Source of the DNA: Modestobacter sp. VKM Ac-2982
GTDB taxonomy: Bacteria > Actinomycetota > Actinomycetes > Mycobacteriales > Geodermatophilaceae
NCBI RefSeq assembly: GCF_026967935.1
Contig: NZ_JAPVBL010000003.1
Location: 310,001-374,000, forward strand
Length of the DNA: 64,000 bases
Reading direction: 5' to 3'
The position numbers were made by a program, and so were the translations under genes. This document shows, one piece after another, positions 42,532 through 51,719 of the stretch. Below the pieces are notes generated by a model that searched no databases, was not told the origin of the DNA, and was given only the letters and a program-made list of their open reading frames with translations. The stretch's first letter is position 1; the number at the start of each line of letters is the position of its first letter.

Positions 42532-44169
42532 ATGAACTCCGTGTCCAGGAGCGGCCGGCGTGCGCTGGTCGCCACAGCGGGCATCACGGCGACGGCCTTG
42601 GCGCTGTCGGCGTGCGGCGGTGACGACGGGGACGGCGGCGGTTCCGGCGGCGGCGACTCGCTGATCGTCGGCACCACCGACAAGATCACCACGATCGACC
42701 CGGCCGGTTCGTACGACAACGGCTCGTTCGCCGTGATGAACCAGGTCTACCCGTTCCTGATGAACACGCCGCTGGGCAGCCCCGACGTCGAGCCGGACAT
42801 CGCCGAGTCGGCCGAGTTTACCGCGCCCACCGAGTACACGGTGACGCTGAAGGACGGGCTGACGTTCGCCAACGGCAACGAGCTCACCGCCTCGGACGTC
42901 AAGTTCTCCTTCGACCGGATGGTCGCGATCAACGACGAGAACGGCCCGGCGTCGCTGCTCTACAACCTGGACAGCGTCGAGGCCCCGGACGACACCACCG
43001 TGGTGTTCAACCTGAAGTCGCCCGACGACCAGGTGTTCCCGCAGATCCTCTCCAGCCCGGCCGGCCCGATCGTCGACGAGGACGTCTTCGCCGCCGACGC
43101 GCTGACCCCGGACCAGGAGATCGTCGAGGGCAACGCCTTCGCCGGCCCGTACGCGATCACCAACTACGACCAGAACAACCTGGTCTCCTACGAGGCGTTC
43201 GAGGGCTACCAGGGCCTGCTCGGTGCGCCGGAGACCGAGACGGTCAACGTCCGCTACTACGCCGACTCGTCGAACCTCAAGCTCGACGTCCAGGAGGGCA
43301 ACGTCGACGTCGCCTTCCGCAGCCTGGCGGCGACCGACGTCGAGGACCTGCGCGGCGACGACTCCGTCACGGTCGTCGACGGCCCGGGCGGGGAGATCCG
43401 CTACATCACGTTCAACTTCAACACCCAGCCCTACGGCGCGACCACCCCTGATGCCGACCCGGCCAAGGCCCTCGCCGTCCGGCAGGCCGCGGCGCACCTG
43501 ATCGACCGCGAGGAGCTGGCCGACCAGGTCTACAAGGGCACCTACACGCCGCTGTACTCCTTCGTGCCCGAGGGCCTCACCGGCGCCGTCGAGCCGCTGC
43601 TGGAGAAGTACGGCGACGGCTCGGGTGGCCCGGACGTCGAGGCGGCCCGGCAGGTGCTGGAGGCGGCCGGCGTGCAGACGCCGGTGGAGCTGGACCTCCA
43701 GTACTCCAACGACCACTACGGCCCGTCCTCGGGTGACGAGTACGCGCTGATCAAGGACCAGCTGGAGTCCAGCGGCCTGTTCACGGTGAACCTGCAGACC
43801 ACCGAGTGGGTGCAGTACTCCAAGGACCGCACCACTGACGTGTACCCGGCCTACCAGCTCGGCTGGTTCCCGGACTACTCCGACGCCGACAACTACCTGA
43901 CGCCGTTCTTCCTCACGGAGAACTTCCTCAGCAACCACTACTCCGACCAGCAGGTGAACGACCTGATCCTGGAGCAGGCGACCACCACCGACCCGGCCGA
44001 GCGCCAGGCCCTGATCGAGCGGATCCAGGGTGAGGTCGCCGACGACCTGTCGACGCTGCCCTACCTGCAGGGGGCCCAGGTCGCCGTCACCGGGACCGAC
44101 GTGCAGGGCGCCGAGGACACCCTCGACTCGTCCTTCAAGTTCCGCTACGGGGCCCTCAGCAAGGGCTGA
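42532..44169 (+). CDS. Oligopeptide/dipeptide ABC transporter binding lipoprotein (SBP family 5)
   Basis: 545 residues from ATG 42532, preceded by GAGGT. Signal peptide and lipobox LSACGGD, then a Gly/Asp spacer. The family 5 solute-binding fold is clear: DKITTIDPAGSYDNG, EYTVTLKDGLTFANGNELTA, SDVKFSFDRMVAIN, and ALAVRQAAAHLIDREELADQ. It binds short peptides or related solutes outside the cell. It heads a four-gene operon, 89 bp before the first permease. The 179 bp upstream contain no hexamers I trust. Confidence 0.92.
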   Translation: MNSVSRSGRRALVATAGITATALALSACGGDDGDGGGSGGGDSLIVGTTDKITTIDPAGSYDNGSFAVMNQVYPFLMNTPLGSPDVEPDIAESAEFTAPTEYTVTLKDGLTFANGNELTASDVKFSFDRMVAINDENGPASLLYNLDSVEAPDDTTVVFNLKSPDDQVFPQILSSPAGPIVDEDVFAADALTPDQEIVEGNAFAGPYAITNYDQNNLVSYEAFEGYQGLLGAPETETVNVRYYADSSNLKLDVQEGNVDVAFRSLAATDVEDLRGDDSVTVVDGPGGEIRYITFNFNTQPYGATTPDADPAKALAVRQAAAHLIDREELADQVYKGTYTPLYSFVPEGLTGAVEPLLEKYGDGSGGPDVEAARQVLEAAGVQTPVELDLQYSNDHYGPSSGDEYALIKDQLESSGLFTVNLQTTEWVQYSKDRTTDVYPAYQLGWFPDYSDADNYLTPFFLTENFLSNHYSDQQVNDLILEQATTTDPAERQALIERIQGEVADDLSTLPYLQGAQVAVTGTDVQGAEDTLDSSFKFRYGALSKG

Positions 44170-44258
44170 TCGAGCCGGAGCAGACCGCCCCGGGTGACCC
44201 GCCGTCCGCGGGTCGCCCGGGGCACCGGCATGTCCGCCGCCACCTCAGGCTGGGAGAG

Positions 44259-45368
44259 ATGACCACCACCACGACCGAACGCACCGGGAGCTCGGCCGAC
44301 CCTGCCGGCACCCCTGACCCCGCGCCGCGGCTCCGGCGGAAGGGCAGCGGGGGGCTGGGCAGCTACCTGCTGGTCCGGTTCCTGCTGATCTTCCCGACGA
44401 TCTTCATCCTGGTGACGACCGTCTTCTTCCTGATGCGGGCCACCGGCGACCCGATCACCGCCGCGCTCGGCGGGCGGCTGCCGGCCGACCAGCTGGCCGA
44501 GCGGGTCCGGGAGGCCGGCTACGACCGGCCGCTGTTCACGCAGTACCTCGAGTACCTGGGCAACCTGGTGCAGGGCGACTTCGGCACCACCCTCAGCGAC
44601 CGGCGACCGGTCCTGGAGGTGCTGACCACCTTCGGCATCGCGACGCTGGAGCTGACCGTCTACGCGCTGATCGTGGCGTTCATCGTCGGCATCCCGCTGG
44701 GCATGCTGGCCGCCTACTCCCGGGACCGCTTCCCCGACGCCGTCCTGCGGGTCTTCGCGATCCTCTGCTACGCGACGCCGGTCTTCTTCACCGGACTGCT
44801 GCTCAAGCTGGTCTTCGCCTCCGGGCTGGGCTGGCTGCCGGTGGCCGGCCGGGCCTCGACCGGCACCGAGATCGAGCTGCAGTTCCTGGAGAACCCGACC
44901 GGCTTCTACCTGATCGACGCGTTCCAGACCGGCGACTGGGACGTCATCTCCGACGTCCTGGAGCACGCCGTCCTCCCCGCCCTCGCGCTGGGCCTGCTGA
45001 CCGCCGGCATCTTCCTGCGGCTGGTGCGCACCAACATGATCGGCACGCTGGGCACCGGCTACGTGGAGGCGGCCCGCTCCCGCGGCGTCGCGGAGTCCCG
45101 GCTGCTCCGCAAGCACGCCTACCGCCCCGCGCTGATCCCGATCATCACCGTCATCGGTCTGCAGATCGCGATCCTGCTCGTCGGGGCCGTGCTCACCGAG
45201 ACGACGTTCGAGTGGAAGGGCCTGGGCTTCCAGCTGGCCGAGTACCTGCAGGCCCGCGACTTCGTGGCCGTGCAGGGCATCGTCGTGCTGCTGGCGGTCA
45301 TCGTCGCCGTCACCAACTTCATCGTCGACATCATCGCCGCGCTCATCGACCCCCGCGTGAGGTACTGA
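44259..45368 (+). CDS. Dipeptide/oligopeptide ABC permease (DppB/OppB type)
   Basis: 369 residues from ATG 44259. A hydrophilic N-terminal ~35 residues, then six helices; FLLIFPTIFILVTTVFFLMR, GNLVQGDFGTTLSDRRPV (the DppB periplasmic motif), GIATLELTVYALIVAFIVGI, and the EAA loop YVEAARSRGVAESRLLRKHA. It makes half of the channel, with the next gene the other half. Confidence 0.92.
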   Translation: MTTTTTERTGSSADPAGTPDPAPRLRRKGSGGLGSYLLVRFLLIFPTIFILVTTVFFLMRATGDPITAALGGRLPADQLAERVREAGYDRPLFTQYLEYLGNLVQGDFGTTLSDRRPVLEVLTTFGIATLELTVYALIVAFIVGIPLGMLAAYSRDRFPDAVLRVFAILCYATPVFFTGLLLKLVFASGLGWLPVAGRASTGTEIELQFLENPTGFYLIDAFQTGDWDVISDVLEHAVLPALALGLLTAGIFLRLVRTNMIGTLGTGYVEAARSRGVAESRLLRKHAYRPALIPIITVIGLQIAILLVGAVLTETTFEWKGLGFQLAEYLQARDFVAVQGIVVLLAVIVAVTNFIVDIIAALIDPRVRY

Positions 45369-45369
45369 C

Positions 45370-46563
45370 ATGGCCACGGTGACCTCCGTGCCGACCGCGG
45401 CCGGACCGGGGAGCGAGCCCACTGCGGCGCCCCGCCGGCGCCGCTCCTGGCGCCGGCTGCCGGTCGTCCACCAGCTCCGGCAGAGCGTGGGCCTGCAGCG
45501 AGGCATGCTCGTGGCCGGGCTGGTGCTGGTGGGCGTCTTCCTGCTCACCGCGCTGTTCGCCCCGCTGCTGGCGCCCTACGAGTACGCGCAGCTCCGCGAC
45601 GCGGACGGCCTGTTCGGGGCGCAGCAGCCGCCGTCGGGCGATCACCTGCTCGGCACCACCGTGGGCGGCTACGACGTCCTGTCCCGGGTGATCTGGGGCT
45701 CGCGCACGGCGCTGTACGTGATCGTCGTCGGCGTCCTGCTGTCGATCGTCGCGGGCGTGCTGCTCGGGCTGGTCTCCGGCTACTTCGGCGGCTGGCTGGA
45801 CCGGGTGCTCGTCGTCATCGCCGACGCGGTCTATGCCTTCCCGGCGCTGCTGCTGGCGATCATCGTGGCGATCGTCATCAGCGGCGGGCAGTCCAGCCTG
45901 TGGGGCGGCATCCTGGCCGCGGCCATCTCGATCGTCGTGGTGTTCATCCCGCAGTACTTCCGGGTGGTCCGGGCCGAGACGGTGCGGATCAAGGCCGAGG
46001 CGTTCGTCGAGTCGGCCCGGGTCATCGGGGCGAGCAACCGCCGGATCATGCTCCGGCACGTGCTGCGCAACGCCACCCGCACGCTGCCCCTGATCCTCAC
46101 GCTGAACGCGTCCGAGGCGATCCTCACCCTCGCCGGGCTGGGCTTCCTCGGGTTCGGCATCCAGCCCACCGCCGCCGCCGAGTGGGGCTACGACCTGCAG
46201 CAATCGCTGCCCGACGTGACCAGCGGCATCTGGTGGACCTCGCTGTTCCCCGGCCTGGCGATCGTGCTGGTGGTGCTCGGCCTGACGCTGGTCGGCGAGA
46301 GCCTCAACGACCTCGCCGACCCCCGGCTGCGCACCCGCCGCCGGGTGGCCGACCAGGAGCCGGCGGAGGAGGGCGAGGTCGCCGCCGTCCCCGGCGGCGC
46401 GCTGACCAGGGGGGCGGCGGGCGTGGGTGGCCTCGGGGTCACGGTGGCCGGCGAACGACCCGGGGACCCGGCCCCGGCCGGCGCCACCGGCGCCGAGCCC
46501 GCCGACGGGCAGGGAGCCGGACCGGACGTGACCGGCCAGGACGGAGGAGGGACCCGCTCATGA
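45370..46563 (+). CDS. Dipeptide/oligopeptide ABC permease (DppC/OppC type)
   Basis: 397 residues from ATG 45370, one base after the preceding stop. N-terminal OppC_N helix VAGLVLVGVFLLTALFAPLL, the motif HLLGTTVGGYDVLSRVIWGS, and EAA loop FVESARVIGASNRRIMLRHV. Six membrane helices in total. It carries a ~75-residue Gly/Ala/Pro-rich hydrophilic tail (from ~325) not usual in OppC. The ATPase gene overlaps its stop by ATGA. Confidence 0.92.
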   Translation: MATVTSVPTAAGPGSEPTAAPRRRRSWRRLPVVHQLRQSVGLQRGMLVAGLVLVGVFLLTALFAPLLAPYEYAQLRDADGLFGAQQPPSGDHLLGTTVGGYDVLSRVIWGSRTALYVIVVGVLLSIVAGVLLGLVSGYFGGWLDRVLVVIADAVYAFPALLLAIIVAIVISGGQSSLWGGILAAAISIVVVFIPQYFRVVRAETVRIKAEAFVESARVIGASNRRIMLRHVLRNATRTLPLILTLNASEAILTLAGLGFLGFGIQPTAAAEWGYDLQQSLPDVTSGIWWTSLFPGLAIVLVVLGLTLVGESLNDLADPRLRTRRRVADQEPAEEGEVAAVPGGALTRGAAGVGGLGVTVAGERPGDPAPAGATGAEPADGQGAGPDVTGQDGGGTRS

Positions 46564-48245
46564 GCGTCGTCGACATCAAGGACCTGCAGATCTCCTTCGC
46601 CACCGACGCCGGCACCGTCACCGCGGTGCACGACGTCACCCTCGCCGTCCAGGCCGGTGAGGTGCTGGCCATCGTGGGGGAGAGCGGCAGCGGGAAGACC
46701 GTCACCGCGCGCAGCATCCTGGGGCTGCTCCCCGAGACCGCGCGGGTGCGCGGTGCGGTGGTGCTGAGCAGCAAGGACGGCACCGACGAACACGACGTCG
46801 TCCCGCTGTCCGGCGCGAAGCTGCGCGAGGTCCGCGGGCAGGACGCCGCGATGGTGTTCCAGGAGCCCTCGACGTCGTTGAACCCGGTCTACCCGATCGG
46901 CTGGCAGATCGCCGAGGGCCTGCGGGCGCACGGCAAGTACACCAAGAAGGAGGCCCGGGCCAAGGCGATCGACGTGCTGCGCCGGGTCGGCATCCCCGAC
47001 CCCGAGCACCGGGTCGACCACTACCCGCACCAGTTCTCCGGCGGGCAGAAGCAGCGCATCGTCATCGCCCAGGCGCTGGCACTCGACCCCGGCGTGATCA
47101 TCGCCGACGAGCCGACGACGGCGCTGGACGTGACGGTGCAGGCCGAGATCCTGGAGCTGCTGCGCCGCTGCCGGGACGACTTCGGCGCCGCCATCGTGCT
47201 GATCACGCACAACATGGGCGTCGTCGCCGACCTGGCCGACCGGGTCGCCGTCATGTATCAGGGCCGGATCGTCGAGCAGGCCGACGTCCGCACGCTGTTC
47301 AGCGCACCGAAGGACCCGTACACCCAGCAGCTGCTGGCCGCCGTCCCGCGGCTCGGTCAGGGCGTCGAGCGCACCCGGGAGCGGGCCACCCGGCGCGCGG
47401 CCGGCTGGGAGCGCGCCGCGCCGGTCGTCGAGGCGACGGACCTGCGGATCGTCTACCCCGGCCGGATGCGCCGCCCGGACTTCGTCGCCGTGGACGGCGT
47501 GAGCTTCAGCATCCGGCCGGGCGAGGTGCTCGGTCTGGTCGGGGAGTCCGGCAGCGGGAAGACCACCATCGGGCGGGCGATCGCCGGCCTGACCAAGGTC
47601 AGCGACGGCTCGCTGGCGGTGCTGGGCACCGAGATGAACGGGATGAAGGAGCGCACGTTCCGGCCGGTGCGCGAACGGATCGGGTTCGTCTTCCAGGACC
47701 CGGCGTCCAGCTTCAACCCGCTGCTCACCATCGCCGACGCGGTCGCCGAGCCGCTCGTGGTGCACAAGCGGGCCAAGGACCCGCGCGCGGCCCGGCCGCG
47801 GGTCGACGAGCTGCTGGAGGCCGTGCAGCTGCCGAAGGCGTTCGGCGACCGGTACCCGCACGAGCTCTCCGGCGGGCAGCGGCAACGGGCCAGCCTGGCC
47901 CGGGCGCTGGCGCTGCAGCCGGAGCTGCTCATCGCCGACGAGCCGACCTCGGCGCTGGACGTGTCGGTGCAGGCCCGGGTGCTGGAGCTCTTCGCCGAGC
48001 TGCAGCGGGAGCTGGGGTTCGCCGCGCTGTTCATCAGCCACGACCTGGCCGTCGTCGACCTGCTCGCCGACCGGATCGCGGTGCTCTACCGCGGCGAGCT
48101 GGTCGAGGAGGGCACGGGGGCAGAGGTGCTGGGCGCGCCGAAGCACCCGTACACCCAGCGGCTGCTCGCCTCGCTGCCGGTGCCCGACCCCGACGAGCAG
48201 GCCCGCCGCCGCACCCACTGGGACGCCCTCCGCGCCGCCGACTGA
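46560..48245 (+). CDS. Fused dipeptide ABC ATPases (DppD-DppF type)
   Basis: 561 residues from ATG 46560. Two complete ABC domains in one chain: first VGESGSGKTVTARSILGLLP, FSGGQKQRIVIAQALAL, VIIADEPTTALDVTVQAE; second VGESGSGKTTIGRAIAGLT, LSGGQRQRASLARAL, LLIADEPTSALDVSVQAR. Each is followed by the oligopeptide-type Pro-rich C-terminal segment (HPYTQRLLASLPVPDPDEQ). It energises the dipeptide importer. A nested stem-loop and a TCGCGA palindrome follow directly. Confidence 0.92.
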   Translation: MSVVDIKDLQISFATDAGTVTAVHDVTLAVQAGEVLAIVGESGSGKTVTARSILGLLPETARVRGAVVLSSKDGTDEHDVVPLSGAKLREVRGQDAAMVFQEPSTSLNPVYPIGWQIAEGLRAHGKYTKKEARAKAIDVLRRVGIPDPEHRVDHYPHQFSGGQKQRIVIAQALALDPGVIIADEPTTALDVTVQAEILELLRRCRDDFGAAIVLITHNMGVVADLADRVAVMYQGRIVEQADVRTLFSAPKDPYTQQLLAAVPRLGQGVERTRERATRRAAGWERAAPVVEATDLRIVYPGRMRRPDFVAVDGVSFSIRPGEVLGLVGESGSGKTTIGRAIAGLTKVSDGSLAVLGTEMNGMKERTFRPVRERIGFVFQDPASSFNPLLTIADAVAEPLVVHKRAKDPRAARPRVDELLEAVQLPKAFGDRYPHELSGGQRQRASLARALALQPELLIADEPTSALDVSVQARVLELFAELQRELGFAALFISHDLAVVDLLADRIAVLYRGELVEEGTGAEVLGAPKHPYTQRLLASLPVPDPDEQARRRTHWDALRAAD

Positions 48246-48250
48246 TGAAG

Positions 48251-48306
48251 GGCCCCCCTGCCCCCCCACCACTCGCAGGCTCGCGGTGGGCCCCTGCAGG
48301 GGGGCC
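48251..48306. repeat. Nested stem-loop element, copy 2, after the peptide ABC operon
   Basis: The outer stem GGCCCCCCTGC (48251-48261) pairs perfectly with GCAGGGGGGCC (48296-48306). The inner stem CCCACC / GGTGGG encloses ACTCGCAGGCTCGC. It begins six bases after the stop of the fused ATPase gene. The layout matches the element after recR. Confidence 0.75.
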
Positions 48307-48309
48307 GAA

Positions 48310-48333
48310 GGGCCAAAGTCGCGATTGTGGCCC
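48310..48333. repeat. Dispersed palindrome, copy 2 (TCGCGA-centred)
   Basis: Left arm GGGCCAAAGTCG, right arm CGATTGTGGCCC; two mismatches. It lies four bases after the nested stem-loop in the 165-bp gap before the Ca2+/Na+ antiporter gene. Confidence 0.8.
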
Positions 48334-48410
48334 CTCTCCGGTCGTCGGCCGTGGGGGAACGGTCGCGGGGCGACGGCTGATCTCGGAGGCGGCTGGGTAG
48401 CGGCTCCGAC

Positions 48411-49508
48411 GTGACGGTGATCGAGCTGCTGGCCGGACTCGCCCTGCTCACCGTCGGTGGGGAGTTCCTGGTGCGCGGGGGCTCGGCCCTGGGCCGCGCG
48501 GCCGGCATCTCCCCGCTGGTCATCGGGCTCACCGTGGTCGCGTTCGCCACGGCCGCGCCCGAGCTGGCCGTCTCGCTGGACGCCGCGCTGACCGGCGCGG
48601 CCGGGCTCGCGGTCGGCAACGTGGTCGGCAGCAACATCGCCAACGTGCTGCTGGTCGGCGGGCTCACCGCGCTCGCCGCACCGCTGGCCGTCGACCGGGG
48701 GCTGCTGCGCGGCGACGTACCGGCGCTGCTCGCACTGTCGGTCCTGCTGCTCGTGCTCGCCGCCGACGGCACCGTCGCGCTGTGGGAGGGGATCCTGCTG
48801 GTGGCCCTGGCCGCGGGTTACCTCGGCTGGAAGGTGCGGGCCGGCCGGCGCGAGGGGGCCCCCGAGGAGAGCGAAGGGGCCCCGGAGGAGACCGGTGCCG
48901 CCCGGCCGCCCGTCCGGCCGCGCTCGTTCCTGCCCCCCGCCGGCTCCCTGCTGGCCGGGCTCGCCCTCCTGGTCGTCGGCGCCCGGCTGCTGGTCGACGC
49001 CGCCACCACGATCGCCTCGGCGCTGGGGCTCTCCGACCTGGTCATCGGGCTGACCGTGGTCGCCGTCGGCACCTCGCTGCCGGAGCTGGCCACCTCGGTG
49101 GTGGCCGCCGTGCGCGGTCAGCGCGAGATGGCGCTGGGGAACATCGTGGGCAGCAACGTGCTCAACATCGGGATGGTGCTCGGGCTCACCGCTGTCGTCG
49201 CCCCGGGCGGCCTCCCGGTCGACCCCTCCGCCCTGCGCTTCGACGTGCCGGTGATGATCGTCGTGGCGTTGGCGCTCGTGCCGCTGCTGCTCACCCATGC
49301 CACGTTGGCGCGCTGGGAGGGCGGGCTGCTGCTGGCCTGGTACGCGGTCTACGTCACCGTGCTGGTGCTCTCCGCGATCGACTCGAGCGCCGCGCCCGCG
49401 GTCACCGCAGTGGCGCTGTGGGGACTGCTGCCCCTCACCGTCGTCGGGCTGGCGGTGCTCACGGCCCGCGAGGTCGGGCGGCGCCGCCGGGCCGCCGCCG
49501 CGCGCTGA
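48411..49508 (+). CDS. Calcium/sodium antiporter (CaCA family, YrbG type)
   Basis: 365 residues from GTG 48411 (GTG 48417 is an alternative). Two homologous halves each of five helices with the alpha-repeat motifs: GLTVVAFATAAPELAVSLDA with GNVVGSNIANVLLVGG, and GLTVVAVGTSLPELATSVVA with GNIVGSNVLNIGMVLG. These G-x-S-N and P-E-L residues bind Ca2+ and Na+. It exchanges Ca2+ for Na+ or H+ in the cytoplasmic membrane. The cytoplasmic loop between halves is rich in Glu. Monocistronic; convergent to a pirin gene. Confidence 0.92.
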   Translation: MTVIELLAGLALLTVGGEFLVRGGSALGRAAGISPLVIGLTVVAFATAAPELAVSLDAALTGAAGLAVGNVVGSNIANVLLVGGLTALAAPLAVDRGLLRGDVPALLALSVLLLVLAADGTVALWEGILLVALAAGYLGWKVRAGRREGAPEESEGAPEETGAARPPVRPRSFLPPAGSLLAGLALLVVGARLLVDAATTIASALGLSDLVIGLTVVAVGTSLPELATSVVAAVRGQREMALGNIVGSNVLNIGMVLGLTAVVAPGGLPVDPSALRFDVPVMIVVALALVPLLLTHATLARWEGGLLLAWYAVYVTVLVLSAIDSSAAPAVTAVALWGLLPLTVVGLAVLTAREVGRRRRAAAAR

Positions 49509-49525
49509 CCCGCCGCCACCGACCA

Positions 49526-49559
49526 CCGAGGGGCCAAGATCGCGACTTCGGCCCCTCGG
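49526..49559. repeat. Dispersed palindrome, copy 3, between convergent genes
   Basis: CCGAGGGGCC (49526-49535) and GGCCCCTCGG (49550-49559) extend the TCGCGA-centred core (AAGATCGCGACTTC). It fills the 55-bp gap between the antiporter and pirin stops, so it is placed as a bidirectional terminator. Confidence 0.82.
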
Positions 49560-49563
49560 GTCG

Positions 49564-50529
49564 TCAGCGGGTGCGGCCGCGGGGCTTGAGAGGGAGCGGG
49601 GGCAGGGCGGGGGCGCCGAGCCGGTGGCCGTCGAAGCCGGGGACGTCGGTGAACCGGTCGCCCTCGGCCCACTGCTCGGCGTACTCGGCGATCTCCTCAC
49701 CCGTGCGGCCGACGAAGTTCCACCACATGACGATCCGCTCCTCGAACGGCTCGCCGCCCAGCAGCAGCAGCTGTGCGGCGTCGTCCGCGCGCAGCCGCAG
49801 CGTGCGCCGGCCCGAGCCCAGGTAGAGCATCGCGCCGGGGGTGAGCGGCACGCCCTCGACGTCGGCGGACCCGGAGGCGGTGAGCACCGCGTACTCGAAG
49901 TCCGGTTCCAGCGGCAGCTCCACGTCGGCGCCGGCGGAGAGCGCCAGGTCCACGCCGACCAGCGGGGTGTGCGCCGTCCCCGGTGAGGTGGCGCCGGCCA
50001 TCGCACCCATCAGCACGGTCGCCCGGACCCCGTCGGAGTCGAAGCCCGGCAGCGCGGTGTGGTGCTCGAAGGCCGGGGCGACGTCCCGGACGCCGTCGGG
50101 CAGCGCCACCCACAGCTGCGCGCCGTGCAGGTACCGCGGGTGCACCGCCGGCGACTGCTCGGCGTGCGCGATCGCGTGCCCGGCGGTCATCAGCGCCAGC
50201 TCCCGCGGCCGGATCAGCACGTCGCTGCCGAGCGAGTCGCGGTGGTGCACCTCGCCGTCCAGCAGCCAGGAGACCGTCTGCAGCCCGGTGTGCGGGTGCG
50301 GCAGCACCTGCATGCCGTCGGAGCCGAACACGTCGTCGGGGCCGTAGTGGTCGACGAAGGCCCAGGCGCCCACCAGTCGCCGGCCGAGCGTGGGCAGCAG
50401 CCGGCGAACGTGCGTGGCCTCGCCGAGCAGCACCTCCTTGCCCGGCAGCAGGTCCAGCGCCGGCCCGGCCGACGCCTGGGCGCGCCCGCCCAGCTCGTGC
50501 GGCGCCGGCCGTGGCTCCAGGTTGCTCAT
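49564..50529 (-). CDS. Pirin-family protein
   Basis: 321 residues from ATG 50529. Bicupin pirin fold: HTGLQTVSWLLDGEVHHRDS (metal-site His residues), QLWVALPDGVRDVAPAFEHH (pirin motif) and a C-terminal cupin SGSADVEGVPLTPGAMLYLG. Some pirins are iron-dependent quercetin dioxygenases; others regulate. The metal ligands H/H/H/E are approximately in place. It is downstream of a second pirin gene, same strand, ten bases apart. Confidence 0.88.
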   Translation of the reverse strand: MSNLEPRPAPHELGGRAQASAGPALDLLPGKEVLLGEATHVRRLLPTLGRRLVGAWAFVDHYGPDDVFGSDGMQVLPHPHTGLQTVSWLLDGEVHHRDSLGSDVLIRPRELALMTAGHAIAHAEQSPAVHPRYLHGAQLWVALPDGVRDVAPAFEHHTALPGFDSDGVRATVLMGAMAGATSPGTAHTPLVGVDLALSAGADVELPLEPDFEYAVLTASGSADVEGVPLTPGAMLYLGSGRRTLRLRADDAAQLLLLGGEPFEERIVMWWNFVGRTGEEIAEYAEQWAEGDRFTDVPGFDGHRLGAPALPPLPLKPRGRTR

Positions 50530-50539
50530 GGCCGCCTTC

Positions 50540-51538
50540 CTACTCGCTCAGACCGTGCACGTCACCGTGCGCGACGCGGGCGGCCGGGATGGTGCCGAGC
50601 CGGCCGGCGGAGGCGTCGGTCATCGCGTCCAGCACCTCCTGCCGGGTGTTCATCACGAACGGCCCGTACATCGCGATCGGCTCCCGGATCGGCAGCCCGC
50701 CGAGGACGACGACGTCCAGGTCCGGTGTGCGCGCCTCGGCGTGCCGGTCGCCGGGCCGGGTGCCGTGCACGGTCACCGTGTCGCCGGGGCCGAGGACGGC
50801 GAGCTGCCCGGTGTGCACCGGGGCGCCGTCGACGCCCACCGAGCCGGAGCCGGAGAGCACGTAGACCAGCGCGTTGAAGTCCGGCCGCCAGGGCAGGTCC
50901 AGCGAGGCGCCGGGGGAGACGGTGGCGTGCACCATCGCCATCGGCGTGTAGGTGCTGCCCGGGCCGCGGTGGCCACCGACGTCACCGGCGATCACCCGCA
51001 GCAGCGCGCCGCCGTCCGGGCTGGTCAGCAGCACCGACTGGCGGGCCCGCAGGTCCTGGTAGCGCGGCTCCACCCACTTCTGCGCCGCGGGCAGGTTCAC
51101 CCACAGCTGCAGGCCGTGGAACAGCCCGCCGCTGAGCACGAGCGACTCCGGCGGCCGCTCGATGTGCAGGACGCCGCCGCCGGCGGTCATCCACTGGGTG
51201 TCGCCGTCGCTGATCGTGCCGCCGCCGCCGTGGCTGTCGGCGTGCTCGAACGTCCCGTCGAGGAGATAGGTGACGGTCTCGAAGCCACGGTGCGGGTGCC
51301 ACGAGGTGCCCTTGGGCTCACCGGGGGCGTACTCGACCTCGCCCATCTGGTCCATGTGCAGGAACGGGTCCAGGGCGCGCAGGTCGACCCCGGCGAAGGC
51401 ACGCCGGACCGGGAAGCCCTCGCCCTCGAAGCCGGACGGCGCAGTGGTCACCGAGCGCACCCGGCGGCGCACCGTGCGGGGCGCGGGCAGGGGGACTCGG
51501 GCGAGGGTGGTGGTGTCCTCGACGGTCACGGCGGGCAT
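50540..51538 (-). CDS. Pirin-family protein
   Basis: 332 residues from ATG 51538. Pirin signature near the metal site: WHPHRGFETVTYLLDGTFEH, MTAGGGVLHIERPPE and QLWVNLPAAQKWVEPRYQDL. A C-terminal cupin SGSGSVGVDGAPVHTGQLAV follows. It is more canonical than its neighbour. The pair could be one transcript. It is divergent from the GH6 cellulase, 234 bp away. Confidence 0.89.
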   Translation of the reverse strand: MPAVTVEDTTTLARVPLPAPRTVRRRVRSVTTAPSGFEGEGFPVRRAFAGVDLRALDPFLHMDQMGEVEYAPGEPKGTSWHPHRGFETVTYLLDGTFEHADSHGGGGTISDGDTQWMTAGGGVLHIERPPESLVLSGGLFHGLQLWVNLPAAQKWVEPRYQDLRARQSVLLTSPDGGALLRVIAGDVGGHRGPGSTYTPMAMVHATVSPGASLDLPWRPDFNALVYVLSGSGSVGVDGAPVHTGQLAVLGPGDTVTVHGTRPGDRHAEARTPDLDVVVLGGLPIREPIAMYGPFVMNTRQEVLDAMTDASAGRLGTIPAARVAHGDVHGLSE

Positions 51539-51674
51539 GGCGGCCTCACTTCTGTTGAGGGCTCAACTAGGTACACGGTAAGGCGTCGGGGCGGCCGCGT
51601 CTTCCCCAGTCGCGGCGGTTCTGTCGTTCCGGTACGAACGCGTCTTGCGCCGTGCGCGCCCGCCGGGCACAGTG

Positions 51675-51686
51675 TGACCGCTCCCA
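51675..51686. promoter_or_regulatory. Weak CelR-like half operator upstream of GH6
   Basis: TGACCGCTCCCA shares the second half (GCTCCCA) with the CelR palindrome TGGGAGCGCTCCCA but lacks the first. It lies 34 bp upstream of a better site, within the pirin/cellulase promoter region. Confidence 0.3.
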
Positions 51687-51719
51687 CACCCACTGTCAGC
51701 AGTTGCGGGCGGCGGTCTC

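Noticed and set aside
48246-48410. Small gene in the gap after the peptide ATPase gene
   Set aside because: The gap is filled by the stem-loop and palindrome repeats, with no ribosome binding site or coding signal of its own.
46188-50006. Uninterrupted antisense frame of about 1270 codons opposite the peptide importer and Ca2+/Na+ antiporter genes
   Set aside because: It mirrors third-position GC bias of the real genes, has no family motifs and spans several well-supported genes.
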